DNA of 64,000 bases from Francisella salimarina (GTDB lineage: Bacteria > Pseudomonadota > Gammaproteobacteria > Francisellales > Francisellaceae). The first letter of the stretch is position 1. Each line of letters starts with the position of its first letter. Location of the stretch: NCBI RefSeq assembly GCF_007923265.1, contig NZ_VOJA01000003.1, positions 186,001-250,000 on the forward strand, given 5' to 3'. The notes below the pieces were generated by a model, which saw only the letters and a program-made list of their open reading frames with translations, searched no databases and was not told the DNA's origin. A program made the position numbers and the translations under genes. Of this stretch, positions 18,196 to 25,308 are shown piece after piece.

Positions 18196-18663
18196 ATGCG
18201 TTTTTTTAAAAAAAATCTAAGTGAAAAAATAATATTGCTTATAACTATTTTACCAGCTTTAATTTTTATTGTAGTAATGATAGCTCTGTTTTTTATACCT
18301 ATAAAATCTAGCAAAATAATTATTTTTGATAAAAATACAATAAGTATACTAAGTACTACTCTATCCATAATAGTTTCTATTTTGTTAATAGTTTTAATGT
18401 ACATTAAGAGCAAAAAGACCAAAAAGCTAAAAAAATATAATTTAAACAAATATGGTAGTTTACTTGTGCTTGGTATTTCAATAATCTTAGGAGTGTTTAG
18501 TATATTAAATCTTGCTTATTTTAGTTTACTAAGTCCTGATGCTTTAAACTGTTTGTCATATTCTTCTATTTTTATATTTTATATTTCGTGCCTTATTACT
18601 CTTTCTTTAACTCTTCCATTTGTATCTATAATCACTATTTTTTATAGGCTTTTCTTTATATGA
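18196..18663 (+). CDS. Small membrane protein of unknown function, island
   Basis: 155 residues, Lys- and Ile-rich, with four predicted membrane segments (about 11-35, 50-75, 92-115, 125-150) and a basic cytoplasmic loop (KSKKTKKLKKYNLNKYG). No known family is recognised. A GAGG lies about 14 bases upstream of the ATG, a poor placement, so expression is uncertain. An open frame also exists on the other strand here, but it is Lys/Ile-rich antisense sequence and less gene-like. It could be another immunity-type or envelope protein. Confidence 0.5.
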   Translation: MRFFKKNLSEKIILLITILPALIFIVVMIALFFIPIKSSKIIIFDKNTISILSTTLSIIVSILLIVLMYIKSKKTKKLKKYNLNKYGSLLVLGISIILGVFSILNLAYFSLLSPDALNCLSYSSIFIFYISCLITLSLTLPFVSIITIFYRLFFI

Positions 18664-18856
18664 ATCTTAGATTTACTAAACAATCACTGGAAAAGAGATT
18701 CTTTAATATATATTTATCAAACTAATCAATTTATAATAAAGTTTTTAGCTAATTATTCTGTTGATAAAAAAACTATAAAGAAATTGTAAGAAACTCTTCA
18801 TATATACTTCAGATAGTACATTAACCAGATAGCTTATAATATCTTAGGGACTATTT

Positions 18857-19390
18857 ATGAATCAAAATTTAACAAATAGAAAAATTATAAAATTAATACA
18901 CTTAGCTTTCTATTTTATTTTTTTAATATTTGCTTTTCTTATTTATATCACATTAACATATAAGTCAGGACTATTTTCAAAGCAAATACTTCATGGTTAT
19001 GGGGTATTATCTTTTTTAATTGTAATAATTGCAGCGAGCCTCATTAATAAACACATGACTCTAGCATCGCCTACATATCAAATTGCAATAATAAGTTACT
19101 TAGTGATACTTGTCATTGAGTTTATCCTTTTTATATTATTACCAATAAATTTAGGATATACAGGATATATAGTTACATATTTTATTTTCACAGCAACTAT
19201 AATGGGGCTAATTCTTATGTTTACCAAATATTTAATAACAAGTATTCTTACTGAAAATAGATCATTGAGAGTTATAAATAACAATATAAAGGGATTTAAC
19301 TTAATTTTCATAATAATGAATAAAGTTGACTTTGCAACAGGATTGTTAACAAAATTAAAAAGTTATTTTTTCAGGAAAAATAATACTTAA
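18857..19390 (+). CDS. Small membrane protein of unknown function, island
   Basis: 177 residues with four predicted membrane segments (about 12-35, 48-65, 75-97, 103-130) and a basic C-terminal tail (KLKSYFFRKNNT). Unrecognised. AGGGA lies 6 bases before the ATG, and a TATAAT box at 18835-18840 sits just upstream without a good -35, so it is probably expressed on its own. Its 3' end overlaps that of the convergent 76-residue gene by 20 bases. Confidence 0.6.
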   Translation: MNQNLTNRKIIKLIHLAFYFIFLIFAFLIYITLTYKSGLFSKQILHGYGVLSFLIVIIAASLINKHMTLASPTYQIAIISYLVILVIEFILFILLPINLGYTGYIVTYFIFTATIMGLILMFTKYLITSILTENRSLRVINNNIKGFNLIFIIMNKVDFATGLLTKLKSYFFRKNNT

Positions 19391-19601
19391 TATTACAATG
19401 ATGATTAAGATTAGTTACTATTAATAACCCTCTCTTATCAAATTCTTTTTTATCTAAAAATTTACACATATTTGGATAATTATTATCACATTCTGCTTTA
19501 GCTAACTCATGCAATATGCTTGAATTAGTATGTGTCTTATAACATATATAAGATGATTGAATAATTATTATTACTAGCAATATTGGGATTAGTTTTTTCA
19601 T
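19371..19601 (-). CDS. Small membrane-anchored protein, third gene of the tip/immunity array
   Basis: 76 residues: an N-terminal hydrophobic segment (LIPILLVIIIIQSSYIC) that may be a signal anchor, then a short periplasmic-like domain with four further Cys-containing or charged segments (ECDNNYPNMC, NHHCN). Unrecognised. It follows the second 129-residue membrane gene and a short remnant of the toxin tip (19608-19643). By analogy with the two upstream units it could be an immunity protein of a different type. No clear ribosome site is seen, so expression may depend on coupling to upstream translation. Confidence 0.45.
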   Translation of the reverse strand: MKKLIPILLVIIIIQSSYICYKTHTNSSILHELAKAECDNNYPNMCKFLDKKEFDKRGLLIVTNLNHHCNIKYYFS

Positions 19602-19607
19602 TTTATA

Positions 19608-19643
19608 TTAATCAGTCCATGCTGTTCCAGTATTGAAAGAATT
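19608..19643 (-). pseudogene. Possible very short remnant of the effector C-terminal tip
   Basis: Immediately after the stop of the second 129-residue gene, in frame, the minus strand reads NSFNTGTAWTD and stop. GTAWT also occurs at residues 611-615 of the pentapeptide-repeat protein, and 13 of 15 bases match there. The match is short and could be chance, but it sits exactly where a third tip copy would be expected. Confidence 0.35.
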
Positions 19644-20033
19644 TTATTCTTTATTAATATAAACTCTAAGTTTTATAAGTATCATAACTACTGATAATAA
19701 TAATAATGCGAGCAATTGAGATATTGATATTTGATAATATCCATCTACTATTAAATCAAATAAATATTTTGGTATTTCATAGAATTTCAAACCTACAAAA
19801 TCACTAAATGAATAAATGGAATATATTGAATATACCAAACTTATAATCACAGAAATAAAATATTGTTTAATAGATAAAAATATATTAATAACTAAAACTA
19901 AAATAATAAATATTTGCATAATATCGAAGTGTATAAGATCTATTAAGAATATAAGTTTATATATAAATACATACATGAAACTTAACAGAAGAAAACTAAG
20001 GCTTACACACTGTAAATAAAATATTTTTTTCAT
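19644..20033 (-). CDS. 129-aa membrane protein, candidate immunity protein 2
   Basis: 129 residues with four predicted membrane segments and little else, starting MKKIFYLQC. It has the same length, the same MKK start and the same topology as the gene at 20160-20549, though sequence identity is low, so the two look like diverged paralogues. GAGGG lies 6 bases before the ATG. It directly follows the orphan 38-residue copy of the effector tip, mirroring the pairing of the full-length effector with the first 129-residue protein. Immunity to a membrane-active toxin is my inference; no family match is known to me. Confidence 0.6.
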   Translation of the reverse strand: MKKIFYLQCVSLSFLLLSFMYVFIYKLIFLIDLIHFDIMQIFIILVLVINIFLSIKQYFISVIISLVYSIYSIYSFSDFVGLKFYEIPKYLFDLIVDGYYQISISQLLALLLLSVVMILIKLRVYINKE

Positions 20034-20046
20034 TAAGTACCCTCTA

Positions 20047-20163
20047 TCATTCTGGAATTAATCTTGACCCTACTTTTAAACCTAACCCAACTCCTCTAGC
20101 TATGGGATGAGGTATAAAACTAATAACAGTTCCTGTGATTGAAAGGGTATATTTAATCTTCAT
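20047..20163 (-). CDS. Orphan C-terminal tip of the pentapeptide-repeat effector
   Basis: A 38-residue reading frame whose residues 4-30 match residues 584-610 of the pentapeptide-repeat protein at 24 of 27 positions (KYTLSITGTVISFIPHP shared exactly, then IA-R/K-G). Its ATG overlaps the stop of the upstream 129-residue gene (ATGA). Codon comparison by eye shows about 13 silent and only 3 conservative replacement changes against the full-length gene, so the peptide was preserved by selection rather than copied recently. It may be a displaced toxin tip able to recombine onto the effector gene; whether it is translated alone is unknown. Confidence 0.6.
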   Translation of the reverse strand: MKIKYTLSITGTVISFIPHPIARGVGLGLKVGSRLIPE

Positions 20164-20549
20164 TTAGCATTATTATTAGAACTAAATTTTAATAACCATA
20201 ATATAAATATAACAATACTCAATACTAAAGTTATGCATAAAAATAGTAATACAGCAGCAAGTTGGAAATTAGCATTAGAAATAGAATTAAATATTGTAAC
20301 AGGGATATCTGAAATATTTCCTATTTTAATTAAAGTAAATAATGAATATATACATATAATTATTGATGAATATACTTTTCTTTTAAAAGAAAAGTATAAA
20401 GATATAAGAATGAATAAATAAATAAATAAATCTAATAAAGAAAAAGGAATAATTTCTGAGAAATACATTATTTGCGAATATGTTCCTTTAAGTAAAGCAA
20501 ACAAAAGAAATAGAATAGTAAAAGATTGAGCTAAATATAACTTTTTCAT
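20160..20549 (-). CDS. 129-aa membrane protein, candidate immunity protein 1
   Basis: 129 residues, mostly four hydrophobic segments (about 8-25, 35-55, 60-80, 95-122), starting MKKLYLAQS. It begins two bases after the effector stop, with a GGGAG ribosome site inside the effector's 3' end, so the two are translationally linked, as toxin-immunity pairs are. Its stop overlaps the start of the orphan tip. The gene contains a perfect 28-bp palindrome (20371-20398). A membrane location would suit protection from a pore-forming or membrane-acting toxin. The assignment is by context, not homology. Confidence 0.65.
   Translation of the reverse strand: MKKLYLAQSFTILFLLFALLKGTYSQIMYFSEIIPFSLLDLFIYLFILISLYFSFKRKVYSSIIICIYSLFTLIKIGNISDIPVTIFNSISNANFQLAAVLLFLCITLVLSIVIFILWLLKFSSNNNAK
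20371..20398. repeat. Perfect 28-bp palindrome inside the candidate immunity gene
   Basis: The left arm TATACTTTTCTTTT is followed with no spacer by its exact reverse complement. The palindrome stops cleanly at both ends (A on both sides). It falls in the coding sequence at FSFKRKVYSS. A perfect palindrome of this length is rare even in AT-rich DNA. Confidence 0.9.
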
Positions 20550-20551
20550 AG

Positions 20552-22417
20552 TTACACTCCCGCCTTACTCATAGTCCATGCAGTACCCTTCATTCCTAAC
20601 CCAATACCTTTAGCTATTGGGTGTGGAATAAAGCTGATTACTGTTCCTGTTATTGAAAGTGTATATTTTAGTCCAACCGCCAATTCATGTAAAAAACTCT
20701 CTTGTTTGGCTTCAGCCTCATTTCCATCTTTCATGAAGGTTAAAAGAATATCTATAGTTAATGAACTTGATGATATGTATCTTTTATCTATAGCAACATC
20801 ATCATTATTCTTAGTAAGAGATCCTCTAACTATATATTTTCCTATAGCAATTAACTCAAAACTTATCTCGGATAGAGTATACTCTCCAAATTTCCAAGAT
20901 AAAGAAATTTTGTTATTCTTAAGATCAAAATTAGTAACCACATCAACAATAGCAGCATTATCTTCTTTCTGATCTTTAGGGGCTTTACCATAGTCATTAT
21001 GTATCCATTTTTTAATCTCTTCTGATACTGAGTTTTCTATAGATACTTTCTTTTGCTCTAAAGTTACATTTGATATTGGACTTTGTGTATCTGTAACTGT
21101 CATATCTCCTGATAATGACATAGTACCATAATATCTATAACCATTTGATACACCTGCTACTGTGGTTTTTGGTGTATTTATCTCTGCTTTAGTACTTGGA
21201 TAGCCAAATTTAACATCTTTGTCGTCTAATGGCTTTATCTGTGCTTGAGAAGTCTTTTTAAGTTGGTTCTCATCAAAGTCCTTTGGTAACATAGCATAAG
21301 CATAGATTAATTTTTCTAAAATACAATTTTGGATAGAACTATTAACTATAAAGTCAGTAGCTGTAAAATTAGCCTGTGCAAAATCACAATCCATAAACTT
21401 ACAGTTCGCAAGTACTCCAGTAGCAAAATTATCTCCAGCTCCTTCAAGACCCACAAAATCACTATCATGCATCTCAACAGCAGAGAAATCATTTCTTAAT
21501 ATCTGAGAGTTTTGTACTTCATTAGCCATCCACTCACTATCACTAAAGTTACATTGTTGGATATTTTCATTATAAAGAGTAGATTTATAGATGCTATTAC
21601 CACTAGCAAAGCCAACCTTTAACCAAGCATTATTACTAAAATCACTATTCTGTATCTGACTAGCAAAGAATGTTGCTTTAAGAAGTGAACTATCAACTAA
21701 TGTAACAGAATCAATTAAAATTCCACTAAACTGGCTTTTATTAAATTCACTCTTTGAAATCTTTGTATTGGATATATTACCTTTGTACCACATTTCAGAA
21801 TTAAAGATACATTCAAGAATATTACAGTCGTAGAAATCACTTGTATGGAGTTGTGTACCAAGAAAGCTACACTTACTAAAAGTACAGTTCTTGAACTCTA
21901 CCTCTTTTATATCTGTCCCACCAAATTCTACATTTGTAAAAGTACAGTTATCAAACTTTGCCTGTCCTATTTCAGCATTAGTAAAAGAGTTATTTTCAAA
22001 TTGACAATTCTTAAACTTACCACCATGTATTTTTGTCTTAGTAAATTTAGCGTTTGCAAAATTAGCACCTGTATATTTATTAGATACTATTGCACAGTCT
22101 TGAGCATTTAAATTAGTAAAGTCAGTATCTTGATGATCTATAGTATCTATAGTTTTTTCTTGCCAATCTTTATTTAGTTTCTGAACCTTATCTAGTAACA
22201 GATCATACGCTGGCTTTGTCCATAATTTATCGTATACAAAGTTATTTATACTACATAACTCGACAGGATATTCTAATAGCTCATCGACCATATCAGTACC
22301 TAATGGTACATTATATAAAGGAGGCTCTGCACCATACTCACCCTTATGATCTATTTCTTGTATAGATGGTATACTTGCACAATAATCATCCAATGGGCGT
22401 TTCTTTTCACCTGACAT
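20552..22417 (-). CDS. Pentapeptide-repeat protein, candidate polymorphic toxin
   Basis: 621 residues, no signal peptide. Residues 1-95 form a distinct N-terminal domain. About 98-372 is a long run of degenerate pentapeptide repeats (A/C-x-F/L pattern: ANFANAKFTKTKI, QNSDFSNNA), expected to fold as a right-handed beta-helix. About 425-570 is a separate domain, and the last ~45 residues contain a hydrophobic Gly-rich segment. That tip is repeated as an orphan ORF (20047-20163), and small membrane proteins follow each copy. Pentapeptide repeats occur in some type VI and other secreted effectors. I therefore propose a toxin with a membrane-active tip; it could instead be a non-toxic scaffold. 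An AGG lies 7 bases before the ATG. Confidence 0.7.
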   Translation of the reverse strand: MSGEKKRPLDDYCASIPSIQEIDHKGEYGAEPPLYNVPLGTDMVDELLEYPVELCSINNFVYDKLWTKPAYDLLLDKVQKLNKDWQEKTIDTIDHQDTDFTNLNAQDCAIVSNKYTGANFANAKFTKTKIHGGKFKNCQFENNSFTNAEIGQAKFDNCTFTNVEFGGTDIKEVEFKNCTFSKCSFLGTQLHTSDFYDCNILECIFNSEMWYKGNISNTKISKSEFNKSQFSGILIDSVTLVDSSLLKATFFASQIQNSDFSNNAWLKVGFASGNSIYKSTLYNENIQQCNFSDSEWMANEVQNSQILRNDFSAVEMHDSDFVGLEGAGDNFATGVLANCKFMDCDFAQANFTATDFIVNSSIQNCILEKLIYAYAMLPKDFDENQLKKTSQAQIKPLDDKDVKFGYPSTKAEINTPKTTVAGVSNGYRYYGTMSLSGDMTVTDTQSPISNVTLEQKKVSIENSVSEEIKKWIHNDYGKAPKDQKEDNAAIVDVVTNFDLKNNKISLSWKFGEYTLSEISFELIAIGKYIVRGSLTKNNDDVAIDKRYISSSSLTIDILLTFMKDGNEAEAKQESFLHELAVGLKYTLSITGTVISFIPHPIAKGIGLGMKGTAWTMSKAGV

Positions 22418-22456
22418 GAAAATACCTGTTTGAAATAAAGTAAGAATATAGAATAA

Positions 22457-22485
22457 AATTTATCTAACTATGCTTAAAATTGCAA
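22457..22485 (-). promoter_or_regulatory. Possible promoter of the pentapeptide-repeat/immunity array
   Basis: On the minus strand TTGCAA (22480-22485) and TAAATT (22457-22462) are 17 bases apart, about 40 bases before the effector ATG. The -35 is good, the -10 imperfect. Confidence 0.4.
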
Positions 22486-22580
22486 AGGTTTAGTGTTTTT
22501 TATTAGATTTATAAAATTTCTTACGATCTCAGTTTTGTTCAAAAGGGTAAGTATTATAAATATGATTAGTAATGTTTATA

Positions 22581-22640
22581 ATATCCAAATGGCAGAAGAA
22601 ATTAGATATTGGTAAATTAAATAGAGAGTTGAGAGGGTAA
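22581..22640 (+). repeat. Direct repeat, copy B (remnant of the symporter 3' end)
   Basis: It matches 18026-18085 at 56 of 60 bases and still reads ISKWQKKLDIGKLNRELRG and stop, with the stop touching the next ATG. Weaker, gapped similarity to the symporter continues upstream to about 22530. The GAGAGG in it serves as ribosome site for the next gene, which may explain why this end is better kept than the rest. Confidence 0.9.
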
Positions 22641-23669
22641 ATGAATTTATTAAACTTAAAATATCCTATAATACAAGCTCCAATGGCTGGAAATATTTTA
22701 CCAGTAGATATTATTGCTAAAGTATCTAATGAGGGTATGTTAGGAATGATTCCAGCAGGTTATTTAAGTTTGAATGATTTAGAAAGAATGATAGTAGACG
22801 TTCAATCTAAATTGCTTGATAAAACTAATCTAGTTGGAGTTAATCTATTTATAGAAAATCATAAAAATCAAGTGCTAATAAAGAATGCTAGAGTTACCGA
22901 CTTAGAGTTTGAAATGATTAAAGTTGAGGACAGATATAAAGAATTTTTAGTTCCGCAAAGTATTTCTCATTCTGACTATATTGACTTGATTTTGAGGCAT
23001 AATATAAAAGTAGTAAGCATGACTTTTGGTTTGTTGGATAGTTACTTAATTCAGGAGTTAAAAAATAAAAATGTTACTGTTATTGCAAATATAACAAGTA
23101 TGGAAGAGGCTATTGAAGCAGATAGCAGGGGAGTTGATGTACTTGTTGTTCAAGGTTGTGAGGCAGGAGGGCATCAAGCCACTTTTTTATCTGAAAAGGC
23201 TAATGATATTTCAACATTAAACTTATTACTTCAGATTAGAGATGCTTTTCCTAAGAAATATATTATTGCTGCTGGTGGAATTAGTCTTAATAATATGAGC
23301 GATTTTTTAAATCATGGAGCTAATTATGTTCAGATAGGTAGTGCTTTCATGATGACAAAAGAAAGTAATCTATCTGAAGTATGTAAAAAGTTTATACAAG
23401 ATAATTTTGATACAACTATTACTAAAAATATCACAGGTAAATACGCACGAGGTGTCAAGAATATGTTAATAAGTGATAGCAGTATACTAAAGTATAACTT
23501 TCCGCTGCAACATTACCATACTTCTAATTTACGGAAATTAGCAAAGGCAAAAGATATTTATGATTTACAATCCTTGTGGATTGGATCGAATCAAGATAAT
23601 ACAGAGATATTAGGTATAGATGACTTAATAGAAAAGCTAAAATCAAAATATTTAAAGTTTAAAACCTAA
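22641..23669 (+). CDS. Nitronate monooxygenase-like flavoprotein (NPD family)
   Basis: 342 residues, TIM-barrel FMN enzyme. The N-terminal PIIQAPMAGN, the VVQGCEAGGHQ segment with the His typical of nitronate monooxygenases, and IAAGGI plus VQIGSAF phosphate-binding turns are present. Members oxidise alkyl nitronates such as propionate-3-nitronate; FabK-type enoyl reductases are relatives with a different active site. It starts directly after the repeated symporter tail, whose GAGAGG is its ribosome site. Its 3' end overlaps the convergent cydC by 11 bases. Confidence 0.82.
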   Translation: MNLLNLKYPIIQAPMAGNILPVDIIAKVSNEGMLGMIPAGYLSLNDLERMIVDVQSKLLDKTNLVGVNLFIENHKNQVLIKNARVTDLEFEMIKVEDRYKEFLVPQSISHSDYIDLILRHNIKVVSMTFGLLDSYLIQELKNKNVTVIANITSMEEAIEADSRGVDVLVVQGCEAGGHQATFLSEKANDISTLNLLLQIRDAFPKKYIIAAGGISLNNMSDFLNHGANYVQIGSAFMMTKESNLSEVCKKFIQDNFDTTITKNITGKYARGVKNMLISDSSILKYNFPLQHYHTSNLRKLAKAKDIYDLQSLWIGSNQDNTEILGIDDLIEKLKSKYLKFKT

Positions 23670-25308
23670 CAACTCTATCAAAACTTTCCAAAAGCTTAGC
23701 ATTATGAGTAATAAATATAACAGTTTTATTTTGCATAAGCTTAACTAAGTTTTCAAAAACTAGCCTTTCAGTCTCTTTATCAAGTCCTTCAGTAGGCTCA
23801 TCTAGGATAAGTATAGGCTTATCTTGTAAGAATGCACGCGCTAAAGCTAGGCGTTTTTGTTGACCGCCTGATAATTGCCTACCAAGCTCACCAGTCCAAG
23901 TATCAAGACCTTTTGGTAGTGATTCAACGTGTTTTTTTAATTCAACTTTTTCTAAAGCCTCTAATAACTCTTCTTCAGTAGCATTATCCTTAGCAATCTT
24001 TAGATTCTCTCTAATAGTTGTGTTAAAGATATGTGGAGATTGATTAATCACAGTCATTAGGTTTCTAAGTTGGTCTTCGTTAAATTCTTTGATATTTCTA
24101 TCGCCGATAGTGACTTCGCCACTACTAACATCCCAGAATCTAGCAAGTAGGTTGATAATGGTAGATTTGCCTTTTCCTGTTGGTGCGAATAGAGCAACTT
24201 TTTCATTTTGTTTGATTTTTAAACAAAAATCTTTAAGTACTGATTGCTCTGCATTATATCCAAAATCAACATTATTGAAGCTGATACTATAGTTATCTAA
24301 ACTAATGTCAGAGTTTGTTGGATACTCAACATCTGCTTTAGCATCTGTAATATTTAATATCCTTTTTGAAGCAGAAATTGTCTTACCTAAATACTGATAT
24401 GCTAGTGGTAATGGCATAATTGACTCAAACATCGCCATTATCGCCAAGAATATCAAAGCAATAAATGCACCACTTATATAGCCATCTTGAGTTAGTTTGA
24501 CTGCAAAGACTGTTACCATAACTACAGTTAAGCCTAATGCCAAAGTCATTAAAGCACTACCAAAACCACTTATAAAACTGATTTTTTCTTCTTGCTTTAG
24601 TAGTTCAGAATTTTGCTTTTTAATATTTTCAAGATGCTTACCTTCTAGGTCAAAGATTTTAAGCTCTGCTAGAGAATTAACATGTTCTGTGATATTTGTT
24701 TTTAATTCAGCACTAGTGTGATTAAGATCTTGAGTTTTTTTCATGGCTAATAGACTACTAACTAATGGTATTACAAACCCTATTAGCAACAGTGCTATAA
24801 ATGTAAGTAGTGCAAGACTTAAGCTAAAGAAGCTAAATAATATAGCTATAGTTATACTTGCTAAGACAAATACAACGGTTGGGGAAATTATACGAATATA
24901 TAGATTATCTAATGCACCAATATCATTGACTAGACGTGTAAGTAAGTCGCCACTTTTATATTTGAACAAATGAGAAGGCGCAAGTGGTTCAAGCTTTTGA
25001 TAGAACCATACACGAATATCTGTAATTATTCTAAAAGTTGCTTCATGTGTTAGTATTCTTTCACCATATCTACTTAGTATTCTACCAAGTGAGAAAGAGC
25101 GTACACCAGCAGAAGGGTAAAAATAGTTAAATGAAGTTGCAATAGCATAGGTAGTAGTAGCCAAGTAACCAGTATATGAGATAAACCAGCCAGATAGTGA
25201 CATTAGTCCTATACCCATAAGTATTGCTGACCATGCAAGTAGGGTACCCAAGAGCATCCATTGAGTTTGATTTTTAAACAGCTTTATAAATGGTATTAAA
25301 TTTCTCAT
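23659..25308 (-). CDS. cydC: ABC exporter subunit CydC (cytochrome bd assembly)
   Basis: 549 residues: six membrane segments in the first ~310, then an ATPase domain with Walker A APTGKGKST, signature LSGGQQKR and Walker B ILILDEPTEGLD. Note Lys rather than Gly/Ser in the middle of the Walker A loop. The GLMSLSGWFISYTG stretch in the first membrane segment is characteristic of CydC. With CydD it forms a heterodimeric exporter of cysteine/glutathione (and haem-linked function) needed to assemble cytochrome bd oxidase. It overlaps cydD by 4 bases (ATGA). Confidence 0.9.
   Translation of the reverse strand: MRNLIPFIKLFKNQTQWMLLGTLLAWSAILMGIGLMSLSGWFISYTGYLATTTYAIATSFNYFYPSAGVRSFSLGRILSRYGERILTHEATFRIITDIRVWFYQKLEPLAPSHLFKYKSGDLLTRLVNDIGALDNLYIRIISPTVVFVLASITIAILFSFFSLSLALLTFIALLLIGFVIPLVSSLLAMKKTQDLNHTSAELKTNITEHVNSLAELKIFDLEGKHLENIKKQNSELLKQEEKISFISGFGSALMTLALGLTVVMVTVFAVKLTQDGYISGAFIALIFLAIMAMFESIMPLPLAYQYLGKTISASKRILNITDAKADVEYPTNSDISLDNYSISFNNVDFGYNAEQSVLKDFCLKIKQNEKVALFAPTGKGKSTIINLLARFWDVSSGEVTIGDRNIKEFNEDQLRNLMTVINQSPHIFNTTIRENLKIAKDNATEEELLEALEKVELKKHVESLPKGLDTWTGELGRQLSGGQQKRLALARAFLQDKPILILDEPTEGLDKETERLVFENLVKLMQNKTVIFITHNAKLLESFDRVVRF

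Larger units (their letters stand above)
18086..22640. other. Accessory island bounded by a direct repeat, with candidate toxin-immunity array
   Basis: About 4.5 kb of unrecognised, mostly membrane-protein genes plus one large pentapeptide-repeat gene, inserted between the symporter gene and the flavoprotein gene. The right boundary carries the second copy of the symporter 3' end, whose stop codon abuts the next ATG (TAAATG). That is how two formerly adjacent genes would look after an insertion. No integrase, transposase or tRNA target is visible, so exchange by homologous recombination is more likely than a self-mobile element. Confidence 0.6.

Noticed and set aside
18186-18449. 87-codon minus-strand frame in the island
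   Set aside because: It lies antisense to a hydrophobic plus-strand gene and is Lys/Ile-rich, as reverse reading of such sequence usually is; no ribosome site is seen.
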